Part shown: piece after piece, positions 34,651 through 43,295 of the stretch
How positions within the stretch are numbered: position 1 is the stretch's first letter
How the letters are laid out: every line of letters begins with the position of its first letter
Source: Shewanella sp. UCD-KL12
GTDB taxonomy: Bacteria; Pseudomonadota; Gammaproteobacteria; Enterobacterales; Shewanellaceae
Length of the DNA: 64,000 bases
Assembly (NCBI RefSeq): GCF_001957125.1
Contig: NZ_MPHJ01000002.1
Span: forward strand, 248,001-312,000
Direction of reading: 5' to 3'
Notes under the pieces: generated by a model
What the model saw: only the letters and a program-made list of their open reading frames with translations
Told to the model about the DNA's origin: nothing
Database searches by the model: none
Translations under genes and position numbers: made by a program

Positions 34651-35763
34651 ATGACAGAACAGATTGACGATCCTATTGAACTTGAAGATCAAGAAGAGCT
34701 GGAATTAGCGGCTCATCCTCACCCAATGGGGACTGAAACTCAAATTCGAATCGCCAAAGAACAATCGAGTGTATATGAGCTGCTTCGTAAGGAAAGTAAA
34801 GGGTTATTAGTTTTAGCTCCTAACTTTCAACGCATTGATGTTTGGGATAAAAAACACAAATCTGAGTTGATAGAATCCATTTTAATGGGAATTCCAATAC
34901 CATTGATTTATCTGTTTGAAGACGAAAATGGTATTCGTCAAATTGTTGATGGTAAGCAACGAATCACAGCGTTAAAAGAGTTTATAAATAACCGCTTTAC
35001 ACTTTCTGAACTCTCAATGCTACCTAGCTTAAAGGGCCAGAAATTTGATCAGATTCCAACATTGTTACAGGCAAAGCTGGAAGATTATCAATTGCAGACT
35101 TATGTCATTCAACCCCCAACACCAGAGTCGGTTAAATTTAACCTGTTTGAAAGAGTTAACCGCGGAGGGGTGAATCTAAATAAGCAAGAAATGCGACATG
35201 CACTCTATCAGGGGAGAGCCACGACTCTTTTACAAGAACTGTCGGAGAGTGAAGAGTTTAAGAGTGCAACAGGGTTTGGGGTTAAGTCCAACCGTATGCG
35301 TGATCGGTATCTGGTATTAAGATTTATTGCTTTTTACCTCTATTTTACTAACCAATTGCCGAATATTCATTATCGTTCAGATATTGATGGTTTCTTAGCA
35401 TCTGTCATGAAGTTTATCAATCATCAAGCTCCTACTGAGTTAGTTGAGCATATGAGAAGTGTTTGTTTGCTAGGAATGAGAAATACGGCAATAATTCTTG
35501 GTGAAAGTGGCTTACGCTTTGCGCCAAAACCAAGTGGTAATAAACGGCCGGTTAATATGGGGTTGTTTGAAATGTTGGTTTTCATTTTCTGCTATATAGA
35601 TGTTTCCAAGACGAACCATCAAGAGATAAAGCAGGTTATCAAGCAACAAAAGGTTGAGATCGATCAAATGGATTTGCTCGCTGGATCTATTGATACTACA
35701 ACTCATGTAACAGAACGATTTAATCTTGCTCAACAGGTAATTCAGAGAATCAATCATGCTTAA
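34651..35763 (+). CDS. DUF262 protein, first gene of a candidate defence cassette
   Basis: A 370-residue soluble protein. NFQRIDVWDKKHKSELIESI, PLIYLFEDENGIRQIVDGKQ and the following RITALKEFI make up the DUF262 (ParB/Srx-fold, GmrS-like) core with the DGKQR motif at about residue 107-111. In GmrSD this domain is an NTPase/nuclease that acts on modified phage DNA; standalone forms occur beside ATPases in defence islands. Its last 8 bp overlap the next start (ATGCTTAA), so the cassette is translationally coupled. The DNA is clearly AT-richer than flanking core genes. Confidence 0.88.
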   Translation: MTEQIDDPIELEDQEELELAAHPHPMGTETQIRIAKEQSSVYELLRKESKGLLVLAPNFQRIDVWDKKHKSELIESILMGIPIPLIYLFEDENGIRQIVDGKQRITALKEFINNRFTLSELSMLPSLKGQKFDQIPTLLQAKLEDYQLQTYVIQPPTPESVKFNLFERVNRGGVNLNKQEMRHALYQGRATTLLQELSESEEFKSATGFGVKSNRMRDRYLVLRFIAFYLYFTNQLPNIHYRSDIDGFLASVMKFINHQAPTELVEHMRSVCLLGMRNTAIILGESGLRFAPKPSGNKRPVNMGLFEMLVFIFCYIDVSKTNHQEIKQVIKQQKVEIDQMDLLAGSIDTTTHVTERFNLAQQVIQRINHA

Positions 35764-36880
35764 GACGCTATCTATCAAAAACTTTAAAAGTATTGATGAA
35801 GAAAACTTAAAAATAGCTCCACTGACAATCCTTACTGGTGTGAATTCGACTGGAAAATCCACAGTAATTCAAGCAATTTTATTACTGTTAAGATTTTCTA
35901 TACCTGTAAATCGTATAACATTGAATAAAGCTGTATCTGCCTATATGTCTCCAAGAGATACTCGAAATAGATATACGAATAAATCCGAAATTAATATCAA
36001 ACTAGAACTCAATAGTGAAGTGTTAGAGCACCTTTCATTACAAACAAGAAAAGATAGGGATGATAATGTTATATTTCGTGGAGGTCTTAAGATGACTGAA
36101 AGCCTCTTAGAAACTGGCGAGTTTGATCCGGCAGAAATGCCTTTAGCTTATGTTTATGAGCCAGAAGAGGTTGTCTCAAATTGTTCTGAACTATTTTATC
36201 TTAACGCAACAAGGTTAGGCCCTCAAACTATTTCTGAAATAGGTGACTTTAAAGTCGGCTTGTTGGGGGAACATATTTTCTCTACTTATGATCAAATTAA
36301 AAATAAAGCGTTACCAAAAAAGTTGGTTAAGTTTTCTGAATCCAGCACTATTGGTTATCAGGTTAGCCAGTGGCTTAGTGAAATAACTGACTCAAAACTA
36401 GAATTAAAAACTGAAAAAATAAACAGTGAACAGATAAAAGTTTTGTTTAATAGTGATGGACTCGGAGAACTATCTCCTCAGAATCTTGGGGCTGGCATTA
36501 GCTATCTAGCTAAAGTGGTAATCCTTTGTTTTATGGCTAAAAAAGGTGATTTAGTTATTATTGAAAACCCTGAAATTCACCTTCATCCTAAATCACAAGC
36601 TCAGTTAGGAAGCTTCTTATCCTTTATTGCTAGCAGTGGCATTCAACTAATTATAGAAACGCATAGTGAGCATTTGATACAAAAAATCAGGACGGAAGTT
36701 AAAAATGAAACTATTGAGTGCGAAGATGTAATTATTCATTATAAATCTGCAACTCAAAAGCCTTTTGATACCTTATATTTAGATATCAATGGACATTATT
36801 GTGATCAAGAAGAAAATCGTATCAGTTTCCCTAAAGGATTCTTTGATACTAGTGTCGATGCTTTACTAAGCTTACGATAG
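35756..36880 (+). CDS. AAA-family ATPase with DUF3696 tail (OLD/SMC-like)
   Basis: 374 residues. Walker A GVNSTGKST (~28-36), an ABC-like signature SPQNLGAGISYLAK (~240), Walker B VIIENPEIHLHP (~262) and H-loop ETHSEHLI (~300). The end, ISFPKGFFDTSVDALLSL, matches the DUF3696 tail found on predicted defence ATPases. There is no TOPRIM nuclease domain as in OLD proteins, so nuclease activity would come from a partner. It begins inside the DUF262 gene and is 5 bp from the third gene. Confidence 0.9.
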   Translation: MLKTLSIKNFKSIDEENLKIAPLTILTGVNSTGKSTVIQAILLLLRFSIPVNRITLNKAVSAYMSPRDTRNRYTNKSEINIKLELNSEVLEHLSLQTRKDRDDNVIFRGGLKMTESLLETGEFDPAEMPLAYVYEPEEVVSNCSELFYLNATRLGPQTISEIGDFKVGLLGEHIFSTYDQIKNKALPKKLVKFSESSTIGYQVSQWLSEITDSKLELKTEKINSEQIKVLFNSDGLGELSPQNLGAGISYLAKVVILCFMAKKGDLVIIENPEIHLHPKSQAQLGSFLSFIASSGIQLIIETHSEHLIQKIRTEVKNETIECEDVIIHYKSATQKPFDTLYLDINGHYCDQEENRISFPKGFFDTSVDALLSLR

Positions 36881-36885
36881 GAATT

Positions 36886-37650
36886 GTGATGACTAGATCA
36901 AGCTACAAAGTCGTGCTTTCCGATAAGTTATTTAGCATTTACAAGAAAGCATCGGTTCCGTGCCCTCTAAAAGCAAAAGAAAGAAAAGCTTATGATTTGT
37001 TAATGGGGAATCTTGAGTTAGACATTCTAACTAATGCTGCCCAAGTTCAGCGTTGCAAAGATGGCCATAACTTACCAGATGAAGTATATGATGATTTGTT
37101 CCCAATGCTTCTTACCCTTGATGACCAGAAAAACTTATCTTTAGAGGAATTATCAAAGGAAACGTTATTTAAATTAATAGTGACTATATCTGATGGAGAA
37201 AATAGCCCTCCATATTTTAATCTTAAAAAAAAATACATAAAGCGCAATTACACTTTATCTTGTCTACATGATGAGGAAAGGCAACCACTAAAGGATTATC
37301 TAAACTGTCTTTTACAGGAGGCTGATACGATCCTAATTCATGATAAATACTTCTCAGGCGAAGAGGGTAACAAACAATTATTTAACTTCCTTCCTGATAA
37401 AGATATCATTATTCAGTATATTGAGAATGGTGATAGAAGTAATGGTCAATTTGTACGAGATAGCTGTGTAGCTAACGACAAATGGAAAGTTGAGAAATGC
37501 GACACAACTCAAGAAGAATTTAATAGATTCTCTCGTTCTCATGATCGCTACCTTATTATCAATGGAAAAATTGAATTAATGCTGACTAGTGGCTTTTCTT
37601 ATCTCTGGAGCAAAGACAAAGAAATTACTTGTGTTGTTCGAGAACTATAA
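36886..37650 (+). CDS. Third gene of the candidate defence cassette, possible PLD-like effector
   Basis: 254 residues, soluble. I recognise no family outright. The C-terminal half has TILIHDKYFSGEEGNKQLF, a strand-helix, and then SHDRYLIINGKIELMLTSGF followed by KEITCVV, which resembles a phospholipase-D-like half-site with HxR in place of HxK. The N-terminal ~130 residues are helical with no motif. Five bp from the ATPase gene, so it is part of the same transcription unit. A nuclease or accessory effector role is inference. Confidence 0.8.
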   Translation: MMTRSSYKVVLSDKLFSIYKKASVPCPLKAKERKAYDLLMGNLELDILTNAAQVQRCKDGHNLPDEVYDDLFPMLLTLDDQKNLSLEELSKETLFKLIVTISDGENSPPYFNLKKKYIKRNYTLSCLHDEERQPLKDYLNCLLQEADTILIHDKYFSGEEGNKQLFNFLPDKDIIIQYIENGDRSNGQFVRDSCVANDKWKVEKCDTTQEEFNRFSRSHDRYLIINGKIELMLTSGFSYLWSKDKEITCVVREL

Positions 37651-37763
37651 AAATAAATGGCGTCATAGTTAGATTAAGTTGAGGTCATTATTACTGGCTT
37701 AATCTTCCTCGCTAGTTTTTCTCATTGCTTTTCCTGTTAGTGCTTCAACCTAATTCTTACCCA

Positions 37764-37800
37764 CAAAAAAAGCGACTCACATCTCCCGATGCAAGCCGCC
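37764..37800 (-). terminator. Terminator of the antiporter operon
   Basis: Minus-strand hairpin GCGGCTTGCATC / GATGTGAGTCGC (12 pairs including wobbles) followed by TTTTTTT. It lies ~70 bp after the last antiporter gene and separates it from the defence cassette. Confidence 0.82.
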
Positions 37801-37868
37801 ACTTCAACTACTTTCTTTAGCTCTAAGCCTAAGCCCTAAGCTCTCTTCTCAAAGCTTTAGCTAAACCC

Positions 37869-39581
37869 CTATCCCGTGATCTTACCAATAAACACCATAA
37901 ACAGGTATGACGCTAGCAATACACCGACCCAGAGCACCATATTCCCTGAAGGGTATGAGCCTGATAGCAGGCCGCCTAGGCCTTTATGCTTGCTGGCAAT
38001 AAAGGTTTGGAACTGGCTGAGTCTACTGGTCACAGCGTTGCGCATTGCGCCGTCTGCCTGCCAAATGACTGTAAACACCTTTTGCAGCACATTGGGGATG
38101 GCACGCCTGTAGATCCAATCCACATCTAAGTTGGTTGAGCGCAGCTCTGGCGGATACATGTTTTTCAAGTTTAACCAAACAAAGGCTAAGGCTGAGAACA
38201 GCAGTAACTGAGTTTGGGCTAACACGTGAGTCGCATCATAAGGGTTGTAACCCGTATCGTATGGTAGCAGCGAGTATAGCGCCGCTGGGTAAATACCGAT
38301 GGCGATACAAAGGCTGGCTGCGATAAACATAGCGAACAACATATTGCGTGGCGGATCGCTCGCTCGTAGGCCCGAATCGTGGGCAAAGAAGGCGAAGTAA
38401 GGGATCTTAATTCCAGCATGGTGGAACACACCCGCAGAGGCGAACAGTAGCATCAACCAGATCCAGTCAAACCCGTTCTCAAGGGCCGCTGACATCACCA
38501 TCGACTTACTGACAAAACCACTGAACAGCGGGAAGGCTGAGATAGAGGCCGCACCAACAATACAGAGTATCGTGGTCTTGGGCATGGTCTTATACAGGCC
38601 GCCCAAGTCTGAGCCGTTCATCCTGCCGGTCATATGCAGTACTGCGCCCATGCTCATAAACAGCAGGCCTTTAAAGATCACATCGTTAAACGCATGCGCA
38701 ATGGCGCCGTTGATGGCCAGTGCAGTACCGATACCAATACCAACCACCATAAAGCCAACCTGGTTTATCAAGCTATAGGCCAGTACGCGGCGGAGATCGT
38801 TTTCGATCACTGCAAAGAAGATTGGGAAGCAGGTCATCGCTGCGCCAATGTAAACTAACAGCTCAGTACCTGGGTAGGCACGGGCTAGAGCATAAACGGC
38901 CACCTTAGTGGTAAATGCACTGAGAAGTACAGTCCCTGTTGGCGTGGCTTCCGGGTAGGCATCGGTGAGCCAAGTATGGGCAAATGGGAAAGCACATTTG
39001 ATACCAAAGGCGATAAATATCAGCCAGCCAGCAACGCCCTCTAAGCCGATATTACCAAAGGCCAGTGAGCCCGTTTCAGCGGCATAAAATAGCGCGCCGA
39101 CCAGTAAGATGACCCCCGATAACACCTGAATGATCAGATAGCGCATACCTGCATGATAAGCGCGAGTGGTTCTGCGCGCCCAGATTAAAAATACTGAGGT
39201 AAATGCCAGTAGCTCCCAGAATACAAATAGGGTGAGTAGATCGCCGGCAAATACTGCGCCTAGCGCACTACCTGCATAGAGCATGGCAGCTACTTGCTGT
39301 ACGGTATCTTTAACATGCAGTGAGTAGATAATTGAGATGAAGGCGGCGATATGAAATACATAGCCAAACATCAAGCTCAGTTTGTCAGCGCGGTAAGGTA
39401 CCAGCTCATAATCTAAAAACGTCAGCTGCAGATGAATGCCTTCAGGCACAGTCCACAAGTGCATTGCGCTAATGACTGGAATGGCCACCATTATCGCACC
39501 GCGTAGTTTGCCACTGGTCATTGCAGCAATAAGCCCGCCTATAAAGAACAGGGTAAAGGGCGGTAACTCAAGCATCCACAT
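37869..39581 (-). CDS. Third D-type subunit of the Mrp/Mnh-like antiporter (570 aa)
   Basis: A proton-conducting membrane subunit related to NuoL/M/N and MrpD. About 14-15 membrane spans; GDLLTLFVFWELLAFTSVFL holds the TM5 Glu, and IKCAFPFAHTWLTDAYPEAT the TM7 Lys region, as in conducting subunits. An extra ~80-residue C-terminal extension contains an amphipathic stretch (WIYRRAIPNVLQKVFTVIWQ) before a last span, reminiscent of the HL helix of NuoL/MrpA. ATG 39581 follows AGGTGATC. It overlaps the small gene upstream and may replace the missing A subunit. Confidence 0.88.
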   Translation of the reverse strand: MWMLELPPFTLFFIGGLIAAMTSGKLRGAIMVAIPVISAMHLWTVPEGIHLQLTFLDYELVPYRADKLSLMFGYVFHIAAFISIIYSLHVKDTVQQVAAMLYAGSALGAVFAGDLLTLFVFWELLAFTSVFLIWARRTTRAYHAGMRYLIIQVLSGVILLVGALFYAAETGSLAFGNIGLEGVAGWLIFIAFGIKCAFPFAHTWLTDAYPEATPTGTVLLSAFTTKVAVYALARAYPGTELLVYIGAAMTCFPIFFAVIENDLRRVLAYSLINQVGFMVVGIGIGTALAINGAIAHAFNDVIFKGLLFMSMGAVLHMTGRMNGSDLGGLYKTMPKTTILCIVGAASISAFPLFSGFVSKSMVMSAALENGFDWIWLMLLFASAGVFHHAGIKIPYFAFFAHDSGLRASDPPRNMLFAMFIAASLCIAIGIYPAALYSLLPYDTGYNPYDATHVLAQTQLLLFSALAFVWLNLKNMYPPELRSTNLDVDWIYRRAIPNVLQKVFTVIWQADGAMRNAVTSRLSQFQTFIASKHKGLGGLLSGSYPSGNMVLWVGVLLASYLFMVFIGKITG

Positions 39582-39975
39582 CGTGATCACCTATTTTTTT
39601 GTTTTCAGTCTGATTGTTGGCACCCTGGTGGGCGTTGTCATCACTATTTTCTTCAATGACTTTTTCTAAATGCTCTTGTTCATGAGCGTCATCGGGCCCG
39701 TCGTAATAATCCTCTGAGCGCATCAGAAAGGTACGCATCCAGCGAGCGACGAACACTAAGACCACACAGCCGACAAAGCCATAGATGGGGTAGAAGGCTG
39801 GCAGGTTTTCCCAGCTGTGATAAATATGGCGGTGGATGACAAAATCAAGCACCACAAGCAGCGCACAGCAGGCATACAAGATATATAAAACCCGCTGGGT
39901 ATTTTTGGGGTTGTCAAACAGGTACTGCTTGTCATCCTGGTTACTTTTATTGTTATCGCTCTGGTTAGTGTCCAT
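39568..39975 (-). CDS. Small two-TM protein of the antiporter operon (135 aa)
   Basis: Two hydrophobic segments (VLYILYACCALLVVLDFVIH and FYPIYGFVGCVVLVFVARWM) flanked by a Gln/Asn/Asp-rich head and an acidic His-rich tail (PDDAHEQEHLEKVIEENSDD). No family recognised. It overlaps both neighbours, so it is coupled to the D-type subunits and probably part of the complex. Such a gene is not part of the standard seven-gene Mrp set. Confidence 0.82.
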   Translation of the reverse strand: MDTNQSDNNKSNQDDKQYLFDNPKNTQRVLYILYACCALLVVLDFVIHRHIYHSWENLPAFYPIYGFVGCVVLVFVARWMRTFLMRSEDYYDGPDDAHEQEHLEKVIEENSDDNAHQGANNQTENKKIGDHDVDA

Positions 39976-41455
39976 GGCTGACTCCCGGCACAGTTAAGAT
40001 GGTTTTGGCCAACTCATAGAGAGGTTGCGGATAGATGAATAAGATAAGGCAGCCTAAGGTGGTGATAGAGAGCGCGATGAGTGACGCAAGCGGCGCTTCT
40101 TTAATGCCAGTCTTTGCCGCTGGGTGGTCCTTGCCAGGGAAAAACGCATGATAGGGGATAGGCAATAGGTAAGCGATGTTGAGCAGTGAGCTCACCATCA
40201 ATACCATCATAATGACAAAGTAGCCTGTCTCTATGGTGCCCATCAGTAGGAACCACTTACTCCAAGTACCGCCTGTAGGTGGCACACCAATAATGCTTAA
40301 ACTTGCGATAAAGAAGGCCGCCATGGTGATTGGCATCGTAAAGCCTAATCCGCGCATTTCGCTGACTTTCGACTTATGTGTCGCGACCAAGATAGCGCCA
40401 GCACAGAAGAACAAGGTGATTTTGCCAAACGCATGGGTCGCAATGTGCATCGAGCTACCGATAACCCCAGATGAGCTAGCGAGTAGCGCCCCTATGGTGA
40501 TATAGCCAAGCTGGCTGACGGTAGAGTAGGCAAGGCGCGCTTTTAGGTTGTCCTGACGCATGGCCACGATTGAGGCAAGCAGTACCGATGCACCGGCTAA
40601 ATAGAGCAGGAATTCAGTTGTCGGAAGCGTGGGCAGTAACTCAATACCAAAGATAAACACGCAGACCTTTAATATGGTGAACACCCCTGCCTTAACAACG
40701 GCTACGGCATGCAACAGGGCGCTCACTGGCGTTGGTGCGACCATAGCGGCAGGCAGCCAGCGATGGAACGGCATGATGGCAGCTTTACCGATACCAAACA
40801 CAAACAGTACCAATATTGCCCCGGCGACGCTGGTATCAACGTTATCGCCAAACACGCCACCTGCGGTGAAGTCTAAGGTGCCAGCGACAAACCAGGTCAA
40901 GATAATCGCTAACAGGAAGAAGGCGATAGAGGTGCCGAGCAAGATACCTAAGTATACGCGTCCTCCCTGCTTGGCTTTTTCTGTGCCTGCATGGGTCACT
41001 AACGGGTAAGTGGATAGGGTTAACACTTCATAGAAGATAAATAGGGTGAACAGGTTGGCGGAGAATGCCAGCCCCATCACTGCACTTATGGCTAAGGCGA
41101 AGCAGAGGTAGAAGCGGGTTTGATTCTCCTCGCCGTGACCGCGCATATAGCCGATGGCATAAAGGGTGGTGATAAGCCAAAGGAAGCTAGCAATAAGGGC
41201 GAATAGCATGCCTAACGGCTCAACCACGAAGCTGACTTCAAGGCCTGGCAGCAGTTGCCACCAAAATACCTCGATAGAGGCACCAGCAGTGAGGCCTTGA
41301 TAGAGGTTCACAACGCAAAAGAGAACGGCAAGGCTGATGGATATGGTGACAGCCTCACGCAGGTTGGGATATTTTCCCGTTGCCAAGATCGCCAAGGTGG
41401 CAAGCAAAGGCAAAATAATGGTTAGCTGCAGTAACAGCTCCAAAGATAGATTCAT
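39965..41455 (-). CDS. Second D-type subunit of the Mrp/Mnh-like antiporter (496 aa)
   Basis: MrpD/NuoM-like proton-conducting protein with ~14 spans. SANLFTLFIFYEVLTLSTYP (TM5 Glu), GKAAIMPFHRWLPAAMVAPT (TM7 Lys and the conserved loop), AVVKAGVFTILKV and YSTVSQLGYITIGALL are typical. Overlaps the preceding D gene by 4 bp (ATGA) and the small gene by 11 bp. Confidence 0.92.
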   Translation of the reverse strand: MNLSLELLLQLTIILPLLATLAILATGKYPNLREAVTISISLAVLFCVVNLYQGLTAGASIEVFWWQLLPGLEVSFVVEPLGMLFALIASFLWLITTLYAIGYMRGHGEENQTRFYLCFALAISAVMGLAFSANLFTLFIFYEVLTLSTYPLVTHAGTEKAKQGGRVYLGILLGTSIAFFLLAIILTWFVAGTLDFTAGGVFGDNVDTSVAGAILVLFVFGIGKAAIMPFHRWLPAAMVAPTPVSALLHAVAVVKAGVFTILKVCVFIFGIELLPTLPTTEFLLYLAGASVLLASIVAMRQDNLKARLAYSTVSQLGYITIGALLASSSGVIGSSMHIATHAFGKITLFFCAGAILVATHKSKVSEMRGLGFTMPITMAAFFIASLSIIGVPPTGGTWSKWFLLMGTIETGYFVIMMVLMVSSLLNIAYLLPIPYHAFFPGKDHPAAKTGIKEAPLASLIALSITTLGCLILFIYPQPLYELAKTILTVPGVSHGH

Positions 41456-42930
41456 GGGTTGATTCCAAACAAGCTTTGAGAAGCCGCCTGTGCTACCTGC
41501 ACACTAAGACGGGTATCGATACCAAAATAGATATTGGCCAGTACGAGCGCCCAAACTGGGGCGAGGAAGGTCCAAGGTGCTTCCTGCACCGCTTCGCGAC
41601 CCGGCAATGGCGGCTTGAAGTAGGCCGTTTCAACGATGCGCCATATATAAACGACTGCCAATAGTGAACCCAGTAATATCAGTACTGCCACGGGCCACAT
41701 TCCCTCCTCAATGGCGGCGACAAGCAGGTACCACTTACTGACAAAGCCCACGGTTAACGGTACGCCAATCAAACTCAAGCCACCCACAACTATGGCTGCC
41801 ATCGTGATGGGCATCTGCCTACCAAGGCCTTGGAACTGACTTAGCTGTACACTGCCTATGCGGTACATCACAGCGCCTAATGCTAAAAACAGCGCGCCTT
41901 TCATCAGGGCGTGATTAAACAGATGGAGCAAAGTAGCCATAAGCCCTGTGGTGGTGTTGATGGCATAACCAATGATCATGTAGCCAACTTGAGCGATGCT
42001 CGAATAGGCGAAGATATGTTTAACATTGGTTTTGTATATTGCTGCCGTTGAGGCTGCGAAAACCCCGACCAGACCCAGGGTGATAAATATGTTCTGTAGC
42101 GGCAAGGTTGAGAAGGAAAACTCGATGCCAAATACCGTATAGGTGAAACGTATCAATAGATAAACGGCAACCTTTGTTGCTGTAGCAGCGAGGAAAGCAG
42201 TTACGATTGAAGGCGCATAGGCATAAGCATTGGGTAACCACAGGTGCAGTGGGAACAAGGCTAGCTTTAAACAGACACCGACGATTAAGAAGGCAAATGC
42301 GGCAAATACGGTGCGGGTTTGGTTAACCTCTGCCAGTCGGTCTGCGAGATCGGCCATATTCAAAGTACCTGTCATCTGGTACAGCAAGCCAATGCCGATC
42401 AGAATAAAGGTCGCACCTATGGTGCCCATGATTAGATATTGATAGGCGGCCCAAAGCGCGCGTCTATCTTTACCCAGTGCAATGAGGGCGTAGGCTGACA
42501 GTGAGGAGATCTCTAAAAATACAAATACGTTGAACACATCACCGGTGCAGACAATGCCGAACATGCCGGTAATTGACAGTAGATACAGGCTATAAAAGAG
42601 TGTGTGTCGTTCTTTTGGCAGCTCTTTTTGAAGGCTGGTATTGGCTGCAAAGAGGACGACTGTCCCTATGGATGAGATGATCAGCAGTAGCAGAGCGTTG
42701 AGCTCATCGATGCGATATTCAATCCCCCAAGGGGCATCCCACCCGCCAAGCTGATAGATAATGGTGCCAGAGCTCATCACCTGTTGGAGTAAAAGTATGC
42801 TATTGAGGCAGGTAAAAGCGCTCACCAGCAGGGCGAATAGCCAGACTAGCTTAGAGCGATTTAGGAACCAGCATAAAGGCGCTGCCATCAGCGGCACAAT
42901 AACTTGTAAAATAGGCAGATGGGCTAGCAC
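41452..42930 (-). CDS. mnhD: First D-type subunit of the Mrp/Mnh-like antiporter (492 aa)
   Basis: MrpD-like. TGDVFNVFVFLEISSLSAYA (TM5 Glu), LKLALFPLHLWLPNAYAYAP (TM7 Lys) and FAYSSIAQVGYMIIGYAINT are the hallmark segments. Position directly after the C subunit is the normal Mrp order, so this one corresponds best to MnhD/MrpD. Overlaps mnhC by 7 bp. Confidence 0.93.
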   Translation of the reverse strand: MLAHLPILQVIVPLMAAPLCWFLNRSKLVWLFALLVSAFTCLNSILLLQQVMSSGTIIYQLGGWDAPWGIEYRIDELNALLLLIISSIGTVVLFAANTSLQKELPKERHTLFYSLYLLSITGMFGIVCTGDVFNVFVFLEISSLSAYALIALGKDRRALWAAYQYLIMGTIGATFILIGIGLLYQMTGTLNMADLADRLAEVNQTRTVFAAFAFLIVGVCLKLALFPLHLWLPNAYAYAPSIVTAFLAATATKVAVYLLIRFTYTVFGIEFSFSTLPLQNIFITLGLVGVFAASTAAIYKTNVKHIFAYSSIAQVGYMIIGYAINTTTGLMATLLHLFNHALMKGALFLALGAVMYRIGSVQLSQFQGLGRQMPITMAAIVVGGLSLIGVPLTVGFVSKWYLLVAAIEEGMWPVAVLILLGSLLAVVYIWRIVETAYFKPPLPGREAVQEAPWTFLAPVWALVLANIYFGIDTRLSVQVAQAASQSLFGINP

Positions 42931-43295
42931 GATGTTTTATCCTCAGTGAGCTGATCTTGAATTTGAATCTCATCCTCCTCGATAGAGCCGTATGACTCTT
43001 TGATTCTTACGACTAAGGCCAGGCCGAGTGCTGTTGTTGCAATGCCAACCACAATCGCGGTGAGAATAAGCACATGGGGAAGCGGGTTAGAGTAGCGTGC
43101 CACGCCTTCTGCCAAGATTGGCGCGCTACCGCTATCGACATTGCCCAAGCTGATGTAAAAGATAAAAACCGAGGTCTGAAAAATCGTTAAGCCAACCAGT
43201 TTTTTGATCAAGTTGCCATGGGCGATAACGATATAGAAACCTATCATCATCAGTAGGACTACGATCCAGTAGTTATAGAGTCCTAGTATCATCAC
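42924..43295 (-). CDS. mnhC: C subunit of the Mrp/Mnh-like antiporter (NuoK-like)
   Basis: 123 residues with three membrane helices and the NuoK/MrpC pattern NLIKKLVGLTIFQTSVFIFY ... DPLPHVLILTAIVVGIATTA (here NPLPHVLILTAIVVGIA). An acidic C-terminal tail is extra. Overlaps its neighbours on both sides by 4-7 bp. Confidence 0.93.
   Translation of the reverse strand: MMILGLYNYWIVVLLMMIGFYIVIAHGNLIKKLVGLTIFQTSVFIFYISLGNVDSGSAPILAEGVARYSNPLPHVLILTAIVVGIATTALGLALVVRIKESYGSIEEDEIQIQDQLTEDKTSC

Noticed and set aside
32443..37650. Prophage or integrative island
   Set aside because: No integrase, tRNA attachment site or structural phage genes; only RAYT and IS110-type debris next to the cassette.
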